A stretch of DNA of 64,000 nt, taken from Streptomyces sp. CA-278952. Its GTDB lineage: Bacteria > Actinomycetota > Actinomycetes > Streptomycetales > Streptomycetaceae. The stretch lies in assembly GCF_028747205.1 (NCBI RefSeq), contig NZ_CP112880.1, positions 4,154,001 through 4,218,000 of the forward strand, given 5' to 3'. Positions within the stretch are counted from its first letter, which is position 1. Each line of letters opens with the position of its first letter. Both the position numbers and the translations under genes were made by a program. Positions 27,501 to 35,314 of the stretch are shown one piece after another. The notes under the pieces are model-generated. The model did no database searches. It was not told the DNA's origin and saw only the letters and a program-made list of their open reading frames with translations.

Positions 27501-28395
27501 CGGTCGGCAGGATCCCGGTGCGCAGCCGGACCGGGGTGATGCCCGGGTAGCGGATGCCGAGGCCGGTCTCCTGGTCGAGGTCGCCGATCTCCGCCCCGGC
27601 GGTCGGCGCGTTCTGGCCGTCGACCAGCCGGAACAGGTCGACGAGGGAGCGGGCGGCGTTCAGCTCCGCCTCGCGTCCGCCGCCGGTGGAGGCGGGGAAC
27701 GAGGACGGCATGACGACCAGCGGGTAGATCTTCACCCCGTTGAAGCGGCGCATCTTGAACGCCTGGTTGATCAGGTGCAGATAGTCCAGGAAGATCCCGG
27801 CACCGGTGCCGCCGGCGACGGAGAACGCGACGAACACGTCGCAGCCGGCGACCCGGCCGCCGCCCAGTTCGCTCAGCTCGCCCGCCGACTTGGCGATGGC
27901 GTCGATCGCCTGGAGGAGGGGTTCCAGGACCGGCTGGAGGGAGTGCCGCAGCGTGGCGAAGAGCGCGGCGCGGCCCACCGTGGGGAGCTGGCCCGCGCCG
28001 TTGTGCAGCGGGGTGACGCGCGGTTCGCCGTCGCGCGGGGGCAGCCAGCCCGCGACCTCGTCGCGCAGGCTCGCCCGCAGCATCTGCGTCACCTCCGGCG
28101 AACTGTCGAAGTTCGGCAGGAGGTTGTGGGTGGCCCGCGAGGTGCGGGCGTACGCCGCGCGCAGCGAGGAGTCCACATTGAACTGGGGCAGCCGCTGGAG
28201 GTCGGACTCGCTGAAGTCCGCGTACACGAACTGCAGGCAGTCGGGCAGTTGGTAGGGGGCGAGGCCGCCGATGTGCTGGAGGGCGGTGCCGTCGGGGCCG
28301 CACAGGTCCACGCGCAGCTTGCGTTCCAGTTCGGCGCCGACGAGGCCGCCGGTGCCGCCCAGGCCGACGAAGAGCATCGGCTGGAAGATCTTCAT
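24538..28395 (-). CDS. Tubulin/FtsZ-like GTPase (Tubulin_2-type), 1285 aa
   Basis: The N-terminus MLFVGLGGTGGLVGAELER holds a G-loop (GLGGTGG, 11-17), and VAFSVAGGTGAGIFLDYLHL (about 190-209) holds the tubulin/FtsZ signature GGTGAG. Protein is about three times FtsZ length: after the ~450-residue GTPase region come long helical domains to ~1130 and a disordered tail with ERYG and RHTDTRHLD tandem repeats and GDRDIGGRDDG repeats. The ATG at 28395 has GGGAGGAA at good spacing. It is neither FtsZ nor plasmid TubZ. This family co-occurs with vWA proteins and GAP1/GTPase genes in actinobacteria, as far as I recall. A cytoskeletal or scaffold role in the locus is inferred. Confidence 0.82.
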   Translation of the reverse strand: MKIFQPMLFVGLGGTGGLVGAELERKLRVDLCGPDGTALQHIGGLAPYQLPDCLQFVYADFSESDLQRLPQFNVDSSLRAAYARTSRATHNLLPNFDSSPEVTQMLRASLRDEVAGWLPPRDGEPRVTPLHNGAGQLPTVGRAALFATLRHSLQPVLEPLLQAIDAIAKSAGELSELGGGRVAGCDVFVAFSVAGGTGAGIFLDYLHLINQAFKMRRFNGVKIYPLVVMPSSFPASTGGGREAELNAARSLVDLFRLVDGQNAPTAGAEIGDLDQETGLGIRYPGITPVRLRTGILPTAFLFSPTAGIRQDDLRRSIVSLVMSLIGTELGDSRAQGRSMAGDDDFQTFAASFINRGVQRSAPSPTGIGRQGVSTSLVASMTAPMDQLADLVAGRLLRVAVTELVERPRNPVKDDTVPLVRQLFADSQLEELWERKQLPVEDPQPLPRGGKAIEEALNQRIGDMQRLLSELQSIADRQAAAMAARFSPRPAIEKLLQSVDPFLAERLVRGVPDSEDEITRLGFLGMLTARSRSPKRPPGVTDQPPKTPRIKGRIAGMSPARWGDDDVRVVLQAQDGWYRWRSRAVWHEAWREQQQRWQSQADTAGADLARLVNAFRKHADREPKSARDKGLELYAERTGISYLLPPQRSLNHFYEDVVARLVRGEGLRESDDEASLLLRLIDGDTWREVHARSHRDADGAVGAVKARLEGRITRLFAESGAQVEERPLLPSMSTLLAAAAGDADATDQVSKEALDLFSRKLTGLLPVGFTPEGTGPLRVLVTHPRVQAAEEVQEYLSKALRLPSDAKNSVEYRGVESDSITVVLFRSEMSLTQVPEARKVLRQWARAKDDEQAHDVLRWRQRLGFEDDWMVSSEEDRRTILHRLLCCMWNGQVDVLDGDTASPSRVRLRLFPEKGASVPGVRLRLGDFPGSISSWSELLRSYERWTVLDDERTVEDYCSKLMSAQPLGVGRAGTEPHPMFVELVERIAPRQLELLEERRELGGRRVDGWIRPLWEFWAETLPAALDMEFGDKKAIQPTLRTLLEYARGGVPKPPPARPAPERRRVVVDDEDWGTAAPSTDERLGDDTLPGPRSAPHSAPYDAEERYAGAHRHTDTRHTDTRHLDARHLDARYGEERYGEERYGEERYGPDASREDRPVRGEGRRDERFADERPRDDRFTDPYPESRAGDARFGGSPGDDRFGGGEPVGARDVGDRDIGGRDDGDRGMGARDIGDRDISGRDDGAADGFGEQDRPPARRPAAGGWDGDGWGTDDEGGAGRSRNGGPQ

Positions 28396-28446
28396 GTGTT
28401 CCTCCCGCTTCCGGCCGGGGTGGGGCCGGTTCGTCCATGGGCGTCG

Positions 28447-28477
28447 CCGCACGGCCGCGAGGCTCGCGGCCGTGCGG
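28447..28477 (-). terminator. Strong GC hairpin between vWA and tubulin-like genes
   Basis: Perfect 15-bp inverted repeat CCGCACGGCCGCGAG / CTCGCGGCCGTGCGG with minimal loop, 50-80 bp after the vWA stop and 52 bp before the tubulin-like start. No U-run is present. It may attenuate transcription or protect mRNA ends, and thus set different levels for the upstream (sensor/effector) and downstream (GTPase) halves. Confidence 0.5.
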
Positions 28478-28526
28478 CCCGCCGGGTCCTGCGGCGCCGC
28501 CCGCCGGGTGGCGGGCGGCGCGCGCT

Positions 28527-30803
28527 TCACAGGTAGTCGTCGCTCCCACCGGTCGTGGGCACCGGGTCGGGCCGCCCGGGGGTGGTGGTGCGTACGGAGT
28601 CCTCGCCGAGGGCCAGGCTCAGCCGGTCGGTGAGGTCGACCCGCCCGGTCGCCGTGAGCCGCTCCCGGGTGCGGCCGCCGCGTCGGCGGAGCACCGCGCC
28701 GCCCTCGGGGCTGCGCTGCACGGCGTACCGGCCGTTGGTGCGCCGTTCGATGCGCGGGTTGCTGTGCGCCTCGGCGATGTCGAACGCGTACCACTGCTTC
28801 TGGCCGTGTCCGGCGGTGTGGACGCCGAGCACGTCGCCGTCCTCGGAGAGCAGGTGGAGCGTCAGCCCGTGCGGGTCGCGGCGGCCCCGCCGCTGCCGGA
28901 GCCAGGCCAGCGCCACCAGAACGCCGACGACGATCAGCGCGACGGCGCCGACCAGCACCCACCAGTACCGGTCCAGCAGGCTGGGTTCGGGGGTGACCTG
29001 GACGGACAGCGGGGTGCGCACCAGGGTGCGGTCGCCGTCGGTGGCGTCCTGGACGGTGACGGTGCCGCCGATGCCGAGGGGGCCGTCGTCGAGCCGCCCG
29101 TCGAAGGACTTCTCCGGGCCGATCCCGAGCCTGACCTCATGGGTGGAGGACGCGCCGGGCTTCACCACGATCTCGGCGGGGCTCACCGTGAGCAGCCCGG
29201 CCCGGACGTCCGCGAGGGACAGCTTCAGGGTGTGCGGGGCGTCGGTGGTGTTGGTGACGGAGAGGTTCGCGGTGACCGTGTCCCCGGGGTGGCCGTCGCC
29301 GCGGACCGGGGAGAGCGCCGTGGTGACGGGCAGGGCCCCGGGGGCGACCCGGCCGCCCTCGCTGCGGGTGTCGGCGCTGAGCCCGGAGGCGGTGAGGGTG
29401 CCGCTGACCTTCAGGGCGCCGTCGGCGCTCTTCGGGACGGTGACCGTGCCGCTGAAGGAGCCGTCGCTCCTGGTGGGGTCGGGCCCCTTGCCGTCGTCGG
29501 TGAGCCGCAGCGGCAGCGGGGCGAAGCCGTCGCCGGTGAGTTGGCTGCTGACCTTCAGACCGGCGTAGTCGGCCGGGTCCTTGATCTCGTAGCCCTCGCG
29601 GGTCTGGAGCCGCATGGTGACGGTCGCCTTCTCCCCGGCCTGCGGAGAGGGCGGGTCCATCGTGATGGAGCCGCGCAGCTCCCCCTGCCACAGGACGCTG
29701 ACGCCGACGGGCAGCGAGCGGTGGCCCTCGGGGGCCTTCACGTCCACCTTCCACCGGCCGGGCACCGGGTCGACGATCTTCAGTGCCTCCACGGTGCCGC
29801 CCCCGCCCGCGAGTTCGAAGGTGGAGTCCTTGAACTTCCCGGCGGTGGGCACCTTGTTGCCGAGCGGGTCGGTGTAGGTGACGGTCACCTCGGGGGAGCC
29901 CTTGTCGACGACGATGCTGCCCACGGTCGCCAACGGCGAGATGGTGATGGGCAGGGTGGCGGGCGGGCGCTTGCTCGGACCCGCCTCGTAGCGCAGACAG
30001 TGCGCGGCGGCGAAGATCTTCTCCAGCGCCCGCCCGACGTCCTTGGCCCCGGAGACCTTGCGGGCGGTGGGGCGGGCGGACGGCAGCTCGACGCAGCCCG
30101 TCTGGAAGCCGCCGGCGGCGATCTTGTCGAGCTGCTCCTTGTCCGGGTCGGGACCGAAGCCGAGCGGCCAGATCTGTACGTTCTTGGCGGCGGCGTTCTT
30201 CAGCTCCAGCTCCAACTGCCGCTTCCCCTCGGCCTCGCGGTGCGCCGGGTCGCCGTACTGGGGGCTGCCGCTGACGTCCATCTGCCCGTCGGTGAGCAGG
30301 AACAGCACCCGGGGGGCCGACGGGTCGGTGCCCGAGCTCAGTTCGTGCACGCCCTGGCGGATCGCGCTCGGGAAATCCGTCCCGGTGCCCTCGCTCTTCT
30401 TGCGGCTGCGCAGCTTCTCCACGCAGCCCCCGACCGACTCCCGTCCCGCCGCGTCCAGTCGGGTTCGGGGGCACACGGGGTCCACTGCCCGCTGGTCGGC
30501 GGATTCGGCGGCGGCGAAGCCGAACACGCTGATGTGGGAGGTCGCCGAGACGTCACCGAGCGCGATCCGGGAGGCGGCGGCCTTCTCCGCCTTGATGTCC
30601 GCGGGCGCGAGGCTCGCGGACTGGTCGACGGCCACCGCGTAGTTGACGGAGGCGGAGGTGGGTGCGGCGGTCGCGGCGGGCTCCGGATCGGCGGCGGCCG
30701 GTGCCGTCAGGGAGGTGAGCAGGGCCGCACCGGCCAGGACGGCCAGCGCCGCCCGCCCGGCCCCGCCGGTGGAGGCAGGGCCTCTTCTTCGGTCATTTCG
30801 CAC
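28527..30803 (-). CDS. Secreted/anchored von Willebrand factor A protein
   Basis: 758 residues. A cleavable or anchoring signal (LAVLAGAALLTSLTAPAAAD, ~19-39) precedes a vWA domain (about 52-270) with the metal-ion-dependent adhesion motif VAVDQSASLA (D60, S62, S64) and the second element LFLLTDGQMD. Ig-like beta domains follow (TITMDP/VTVTYTDPLG regions, ~290-590), then a transmembrane helix VLVGAVALIVVGVLVALAWL and a ~130-residue cytosolic tail. So the vWA and Ig domains face outside and the tail faces the GTPases. No Mg-chelatase or MoxR ATPase gene is next to it, unlike classical vWA-MoxR pairs. Transcribed after a 159-bp gap. Confidence 0.85.
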   Translation of the reverse strand: MRNDRRRGPASTGGAGRAALAVLAGAALLTSLTAPAAADPEPAATAAPTSASVNYAVAVDQSASLAPADIKAEKAAASRIALGDVSATSHISVFGFAAAESADQRAVDPVCPRTRLDAAGRESVGGCVEKLRSRKKSEGTGTDFPSAIRQGVHELSSGTDPSAPRVLFLLTDGQMDVSGSPQYGDPAHREAEGKRQLELELKNAAAKNVQIWPLGFGPDPDKEQLDKIAAGGFQTGCVELPSARPTARKVSGAKDVGRALEKIFAAAHCLRYEAGPSKRPPATLPITISPLATVGSIVVDKGSPEVTVTYTDPLGNKVPTAGKFKDSTFELAGGGGTVEALKIVDPVPGRWKVDVKAPEGHRSLPVGVSVLWQGELRGSITMDPPSPQAGEKATVTMRLQTREGYEIKDPADYAGLKVSSQLTGDGFAPLPLRLTDDGKGPDPTRSDGSFSGTVTVPKSADGALKVSGTLTASGLSADTRSEGGRVAPGALPVTTALSPVRGDGHPGDTVTANLSVTNTTDAPHTLKLSLADVRAGLLTVSPAEIVVKPGASSTHEVRLGIGPEKSFDGRLDDGPLGIGGTVTVQDATDGDRTLVRTPLSVQVTPEPSLLDRYWWVLVGAVALIVVGVLVALAWLRQRRGRRDPHGLTLHLLSEDGDVLGVHTAGHGQKQWYAFDIAEAHSNPRIERRTNGRYAVQRSPEGGAVLRRRGGRTRERLTATGRVDLTDRLSLALGEDSVRTTTPGRPDPVPTTGGSDDYL

Positions 30804-30840
30804 GACCGTCCCCTTTTACTGTCGTTGCCGTGTGTGCGTG

Positions 30841-30888
30841 GTGTCGGTGTCGGCTTCGGTGTCAGCTTCGGTGTCGGCTTCGGTGTCG
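30841..30888. repeat. 12-bp tandem repeat in the gap before the vWA gene
   Basis: Four near-perfect copies of CGGTGTCGGCTT (one has A for G), 38-85 bp upstream of the vWA start on the minus strand. The 159-bp gap between the PycTM-like and vWA genes holds nothing else obvious. It could be spacer DNA or reiterated regulator half-sites. Confidence 0.55.
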
Positions 30889-30962
30889 CGAAGCGCTCGG
30901 CCGGCTGCTCCGCGCAGCCGTCGGTGGTGTGCCCCTGGACGCGGCACACCCGTGCGGGGCGG

Positions 30963-31514
30963 TCAGCGCCCGGCCAGGCTCCAGGCGAGAGCCAGCGCGG
31001 CCGCCGGGGCGAGCGTGGCGACCGCCCAGCGGATCGCCCGGTACTTGGCGGACAGGATGGCGCTGACGTCCACGGCCTGGACGAGCAGCCAGCCGACCGG
31101 GTCCCGGCCGGCCTCGTTGATCCGGGCGGCGAGCACGTCGTAGTCGAACGGGGCCAGCAGGTCGCCGAAGTAGGTCACCCCTTCCCGGTCGCGGACCGTG
31201 CCCGTACGCGGCAGGAGCGCGCGGACCAGGGCGGCCACCGCGACCACCCACAGCACGCCCGCGGCCACCAGCGCCAGGTCGCCGGGGCCCCGCCAGTCGG
31301 GCGAGCCGTGCCGCCCGATGAGGAAGGCGGGCAGGGCGAGCGCCCCCGAGAGCAGCACGGCAGCCTTGGAGTCGGCCCTGCCGAGGTCCTCCCGGACGGT
31401 GACCAGAAGCCTCTCCGCGATGCGTTCCCCCGCCCTGTCCGGCCCGTGCTGACCCCCGTCCGGCACCGGCGCGGTCGGGGCGGGGGAAGTCCGTGTGGTT
31501 CCGTCGGCGCTCAT
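30963..31514 (-). CDS. PycTM-like (Pycsar system effector, DUF5706-type) membrane protein
   Basis: 183 residues. Pattern matches the small effector membrane family: an N-terminal helix ending in LGRADSKAAVLLSGALALPAF (conserved D-x-K-A at the mouth of TM1), TM2 LALVAAGVLWVVAVAALV, the soluble motif VTYFGDLLAPFDYDVLAARI, the helix LVQAVDVSAILSAKYRAIRW and a last TM (VATLAPAAALALAWSLAG). In Pycsar defence the effector disrupts the inner membrane when it binds cCMP or cUMP made by a partner cyclase. A class III cyclase gene lies three genes upstream in the same operon. It overlaps the SPFH-like gene by 4 bp. Assignment from motif memory, moderately sure. Confidence 0.72.
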   Translation of the reverse strand: MSADGTTRTSPAPTAPVPDGGQHGPDRAGERIAERLLVTVREDLGRADSKAAVLLSGALALPAFLIGRHGSPDWRGPGDLALVAAGVLWVVAVAALVRALLPRTGTVRDREGVTYFGDLLAPFDYDVLAARINEAGRDPVGWLLVQAVDVSAILSAKYRAIRWAVATLAPAAALALAWSLAGR

Positions 31515-32566
31515 CCGTCGCCCTCCACCCAGCCCCAGCCGTCGTCGCGGTTGCGGTTGCGGTCGCGCGGCGCGGGCGGTTCCGGTTCGGCGTCCCGGAC
31601 GGGCGGGCGGGGCTGCCGCACGGGAGGCTCGTCCTCCACCCAGCCGGGGGTGAACGGCTCCTCGGGGGCGGGCGTCAGCTCCCCATGGGCGCGGCGGACG
31701 GGCTGGGTGCCGATGGCACCCTGGATGCCGAGGTGCTGCCGGCTGAGGTCGTCGAGTACCCGGGTCTCGATCGCGTCGGAGTGGATCCGGCCGTCGGCGA
31801 TCATGGAAAGGACCCGGTCGACCCGTTCCTTCTCGTCCTGCCGGCCCTCCTGGCGGATCTTCTCCAGGAAGTTGTTGGCCTCCTTGGGGTTCGCGGCCAG
31901 CATGTGGCTGAGCTGCTCCAGCTCACCGCCGCGCAGCATCCTGAGGTATTTCAGCTGCCGCATCCCCGCCAGCTGCTCGTCGCTCCGCTCGCTGCGGACC
32001 GCGTCCTCGTGGCTGATCGTCCGGTCGTCCACCCGCAGCCGTACGAAGAGTCGCACCCGCAGGCCGAGGTCGGTGCCGAGGTCGTTCCATTGGCCGGAGA
32101 CGCAGGCCGCGGTGATGGCGGTGCGTGCCTGCTCCGCCTGGTGCACCGGGTGCTGGGCGGAGATCTCCCACAGCCGCTCCAGGGTCGGCGCGGTGAGCCG
32201 CTCGGCAATGTCGGTGACCACCCGCACCGCCACCAGATGCGGGTCCTCGACGGTCCAGTGGATGTCCACCTCCGCCTTGAAGAACGTCGCGCCCCCGGAC
32301 GCGGGCAGCTCCATCCGCAGCGTGGTGACGAACGTGCCGGTGGCGATCTCGCAGATGGTGTGCGGCCTCGCCAGCGGCGGCTTGTCGTAGTGCTCGATGC
32401 CGGAGACACCGGCCACGCTGTAGCCCCGCCGGTAGAACAGCACCGACGTGGTGCGGGCGCCGCCCTGCCGGAACGCACCCGTCGGCGTGTACTCCCGCAG
32501 GAACGGGCCCAGGGGCCGCGAGGGGTCCACCGCCCCGCCCTCCGCCGCGCCGTTCTTCTCAGACAT
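31511..32566 (-). CDS. SPFH/Band-7-like soluble protein
   Basis: 351 residues, no transmembrane helix. Residues ~35-215 look like an SPFH/band-7 domain: VLFYRRGYSVAGVSGIEHYD, TFFKAEVDIHWTVEDPHLVA, a helical segment and VRLFVRLRVDDRTISHEDAV. A charged coiled-coil-like helix (GELEQLSHMLAANPKEANNF, then EKIRQEGRQDEKERVDRVLS) follows, then a disordered Pro/Arg/Asp tail. SPFH proteins oligomerise and often organise membrane-associated machinery; here it could scaffold the adjacent PycTM-like protein. Overlaps the upstream gene by 8 bp and the downstream gene by 4 bp. Confidence 0.6.
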   Translation of the reverse strand: MSEKNGAAEGGAVDPSRPLGPFLREYTPTGAFRQGGARTTSVLFYRRGYSVAGVSGIEHYDKPPLARPHTICEIATGTFVTTLRMELPASGGATFFKAEVDIHWTVEDPHLVAVRVVTDIAERLTAPTLERLWEISAQHPVHQAEQARTAITAACVSGQWNDLGTDLGLRVRLFVRLRVDDRTISHEDAVRSERSDEQLAGMRQLKYLRMLRGGELEQLSHMLAANPKEANNFLEKIRQEGRQDEKERVDRVLSMIADGRIHSDAIETRVLDDLSRQHLGIQGAIGTQPVRRAHGELTPAPEEPFTPGWVEDEPPVRQPRPPVRDAEPEPPAPRDRNRNRDDGWGWVEGDG

Positions 32567-35312
32567 GACTCTCCTCCTCTTCGGACCGCCGCTGCCGCGC
32601 GGGCACGGCGAGCCTCCACAGGGCGCGCGCCCGTTCCTCGGCGAGCGGACGGTCCTGATCCCTCATCATTCGGCGCAGCAGCCAGTCCAGCCGCCGCCGG
32701 TCCTGCTCCTCGGCGGTCAGGGCGGGCAGCAGTGCGGCCAGCCCCTCCCGCGTCCACGCGCGGCCGTCCTTGCGCGAGGCGGAGCGCAACAGGGTCTCCA
32801 GGGCGTCGAGCGCGACGTCCCGGGATCGCGCCGTGTTGAGCGCCGTCCAGAACAGGTCGGCCAGCTTCCCGGTCAGTTCGGGCCGGGTCGCGGCCAGCGC
32901 GAGCAGCAGCGGCCAGTCGCCCCGGTCGCCCAGCGGGGTGCCGGGCTCGTCGTCGAGGACCTCGTCCACATCGGTCAGCGCCAGCCGGACGATGCTCACC
33001 AGCGCGAGGTCCTGGTACTCCTCGCGGCGGTGCCCGGTCCAGTCGGCCAGCCGCCGCAGCACGGTGGCGCACTCCGGGAGCGTCAGCAGCCGGACCACGT
33101 TCAGCGAGGCCACGGCCAGCTGCTCCCCGCCGTCGCGGACCCCGATCCCGGCCAGCGCGTCCAGGGTGTCGTCCATCGAGTCGGCCGACCGGCCGTAGCC
33201 CAGCGCCATGGCCGCCGTCCAGCGCAGGGCCGGCGTGCCGTGCCGCGACCAGTTGTCGACCACCTTGCGCACCGCCCGGCGGTGCGAGGCGTGGCCGGCG
33301 GCCTGGTCCAGCGCGGTGGCGGCGAAGACCCTGCGGCGGGGCGTGGGGGCTTCGGCGAGCGGCCGGATCAGCTCGCCGTACCCGTGCTCGAAGTCGCGTA
33401 CGGACAGCTCCCCGGCGGCCACCGCGGCGCGCATCGACACCTGGGGCCGGGGGTCGTCGGCGAGCAGCCGCAGCCAGCGGACGACCGGGGCGCGGACGGG
33501 GAAGTGCCGGTCCCAGACCTCGGCCAGCACGGCGGCGGGCAGCGCGGACCCCCGGTAGAAGATCAGCCGTCCCGTCACCTCGGCGCCTGCCACGTCGACG
33601 GCCCCGTCGGCCGGCCGGGCGCGCGAGAGCGCCAGGTCGGATTCCGGATCGTCGCAGAACAGGGGGCGGGCCGGGGTGCTGTCCGGATCGCTCTGTACGG
33701 ACAGTTCCCAGGTCAGCAGGTGGGCGGCGGCGGACACCGCGCTGTGCGACGCGCCGCCGAGGACCGCGAGCGCGATCCGGAACGCCACCGGGTGGAACAG
33801 GGCGGCGGTTCCGGAGCGCGCGGGCGTCCGGCCGTCACCGGGTGGCGGGGCGGCCAGGGCCCGGTCCACCCCGGCGAACCACTCGTACGCCTGGACGGCC
33901 GCCAGGCCGCGACAGCCGGACAGCAGCTCCTCACGTCCGACGGAGCCCAGGAGATGCCCGGCCAGCAGCGAGGCGAACAGCTCGGCCTCGGCGGGCCGCA
34001 GGTCGTCGAGGCCCACCGCCTCGGTGACCTCGGGGTCCTCGCGGAGCTCCGCCGCCCGCTCCAGCAGCCGGGAGAGCGCCCCGTCCCGGTCGGGGCGGCG
34101 GTCCTGGTCCCGGCTGCCGCCCCGGTCCCGGTCCGGGCTGCCGTCCCGGTCACGGTCGGCTTGCCCGTTCGGACCGCTGTCCCGGTCACGGTCCGGGTCG
34201 GCGTGCCCGTTCGGGTCCCGGTCCCGGTCCGGGCTGCGTTCCCGGTCCGGGTGGGCGCGCCCGTTCGTACCGCTGTCCTCGCCCCCGTCCCGGTCCCGGT
34301 CGGCCTGCCCGCCCCCGTTCAGGCCCCCGTCCCGTGCCGGGTCGCCGTGTTCCTCCTCCAGCCGCTGACGCAGCCGGACGGCGACCAGTTCACGGGTGGG
34401 GGCGGGCGGGCAGATCGCCCCGTACCGCCCGGCCAGCAGCGGGTTGGCCGCCGAGCCGACGCTCACCACGACCACCGCGTACGAGCCCTGCTCGGCCAGC
34501 GCCGAGGCCAGCTGGTCCAGGTCCATCCCGTCGGGCGGCAGGGTGCCCGGCCGGTCCAGGAACGCCTCCAGCAGGTACCCGGTGCCGCGCAGCTGGCCGC
34601 CCTCCCCGCCCACCACCCGCGTGGCCAGCCCGCGAATCCCTCGCTCCGGGTCGGCGCGGCGCACCCGCTCGCTGTTCTGCCCGCCCCCGCCGTCGCGGGT
34701 GACCTCCTCCAGGAGCGCCAGCGCGGTGCTGGCCCGCCCGGTGCCGGGAGCCCCGCCGAGCACCAGCAGCCGACGGGCTTCCAGCGCCCGGCGCAGCCGT
34801 ACGTACCCCTCCGGCTCGATGTGGGTCCGGCGAATCCGCAGCAACTCCTCCTCGGGGACCGGGCCGTCGCGCGTCATGAGGCCCGAACGCCGGGCGTCGA
34901 GACCGATGTTGATGTCGCCGATGTGGAGCTGGCCGACGTCGGAGCGGTCGAAGCCGATGAGGTCCCGGCCGCTGGCGAGGAGCTTCTGTCCGGACCGCCG
35001 GGCGCGCGTGGCGGCGGCGGCGTCGGTCGGCTCCTCCTCCCCCTGCTCCTCGGCGAGCGGGTCGCGGGTCCGGTCCTTGAAGCGGTCCGCGGCGCGTTCG
35101 CGCTCCTTCTCCCGCTCGGCGGCCTCGTCGTCGGCGGAGTCGGACGAGCCGGCGGCGTCGGAGGAACCGGGCGCGTCCGCGCCGCCCGGGGCGTCCCCGG
35201 CCCGGTCGTCCCCCCGCGCCCCACCGCGCGGCGGGGGCTCGGGGGAGCGGGCGTCCTTCGCCTTCGGGGCGGCGGGCTCGGCGGGGCGCTCGGCCACTGC
35301 TTCGTCGGCCAT
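32559..35312 (-). CDS. Degenerate P-loop (STAND-like) protein with HEAT-type repeats
   Basis: 917 residues. A disordered acidic N-terminus (1-115) leads to DVGQLHIGDINIG (~125-137) and a nucleotide-binding-like segment RLLVLGGAPGTGRASTALAL (181-200) in which the Walker A Lys and Ser/Thr are replaced (GRA for GKS). A 75-residue Asp/Arg tract (DRDRDSGPNGQADRDRDG type) interrupts the domain. From ~600 the protein is a helical-repeat array of HEAT type (VVRWLRLLADDPRPQVSMRA, TPALRWTAAMALGYG). The build (NTPase-like core plus superstructure-forming repeats) recalls STAND sensors, but ATP hydrolysis looks unlikely. Start 35312 is preceded by GGAAGGA inside the cyclase gene. Confidence 0.65.
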   Translation of the reverse strand: MADEAVAERPAEPAAPKAKDARSPEPPPRGGARGDDRAGDAPGGADAPGSSDAAGSSDSADDEAAEREKERERAADRFKDRTRDPLAEEQGEEEPTDAAAATRARRSGQKLLASGRDLIGFDRSDVGQLHIGDINIGLDARRSGLMTRDGPVPEEELLRIRRTHIEPEGYVRLRRALEARRLLVLGGAPGTGRASTALALLEEVTRDGGGGQNSERVRRADPERGIRGLATRVVGGEGGQLRGTGYLLEAFLDRPGTLPPDGMDLDQLASALAEQGSYAVVVVSVGSAANPLLAGRYGAICPPAPTRELVAVRLRQRLEEEHGDPARDGGLNGGGQADRDRDGGEDSGTNGRAHPDRERSPDRDRDPNGHADPDRDRDSGPNGQADRDRDGSPDRDRGGSRDQDRRPDRDGALSRLLERAAELREDPEVTEAVGLDDLRPAEAELFASLLAGHLLGSVGREELLSGCRGLAAVQAYEWFAGVDRALAAPPPGDGRTPARSGTAALFHPVAFRIALAVLGGASHSAVSAAAHLLTWELSVQSDPDSTPARPLFCDDPESDLALSRARPADGAVDVAGAEVTGRLIFYRGSALPAAVLAEVWDRHFPVRAPVVRWLRLLADDPRPQVSMRAAVAAGELSVRDFEHGYGELIRPLAEAPTPRRRVFAATALDQAAGHASHRRAVRKVVDNWSRHGTPALRWTAAMALGYGRSADSMDDTLDALAGIGVRDGGEQLAVASLNVVRLLTLPECATVLRRLADWTGHRREEYQDLALVSIVRLALTDVDEVLDDEPGTPLGDRGDWPLLLALAATRPELTGKLADLFWTALNTARSRDVALDALETLLRSASRKDGRAWTREGLAALLPALTAEEQDRRRLDWLLRRMMRDQDRPLAEERARALWRLAVPARQRRSEEEESHV

Positions 35313-35314
35313 GC

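Noticed and set aside
24538..28395. FtsZ or plasmid TubZ
   Set aside because: The length (1285 aa), the extra domains and the operon context do not fit; only the GTP-binding signature is shared.
25018..28536. A 1172-codon plus-strand open frame opposite the tubulin-like gene
   Set aside because: Mirror frame of the real coding strand, with low-complexity composition and no recognisable motif; the minus strand carries GGTGAG and a good ribosome-binding site.
28437..32390. A 1317-codon plus-strand open frame
   Set aside because: Spans antisense to the vWA, PycTM-like and SPFH-like genes, a composition artefact of high-GC DNA.
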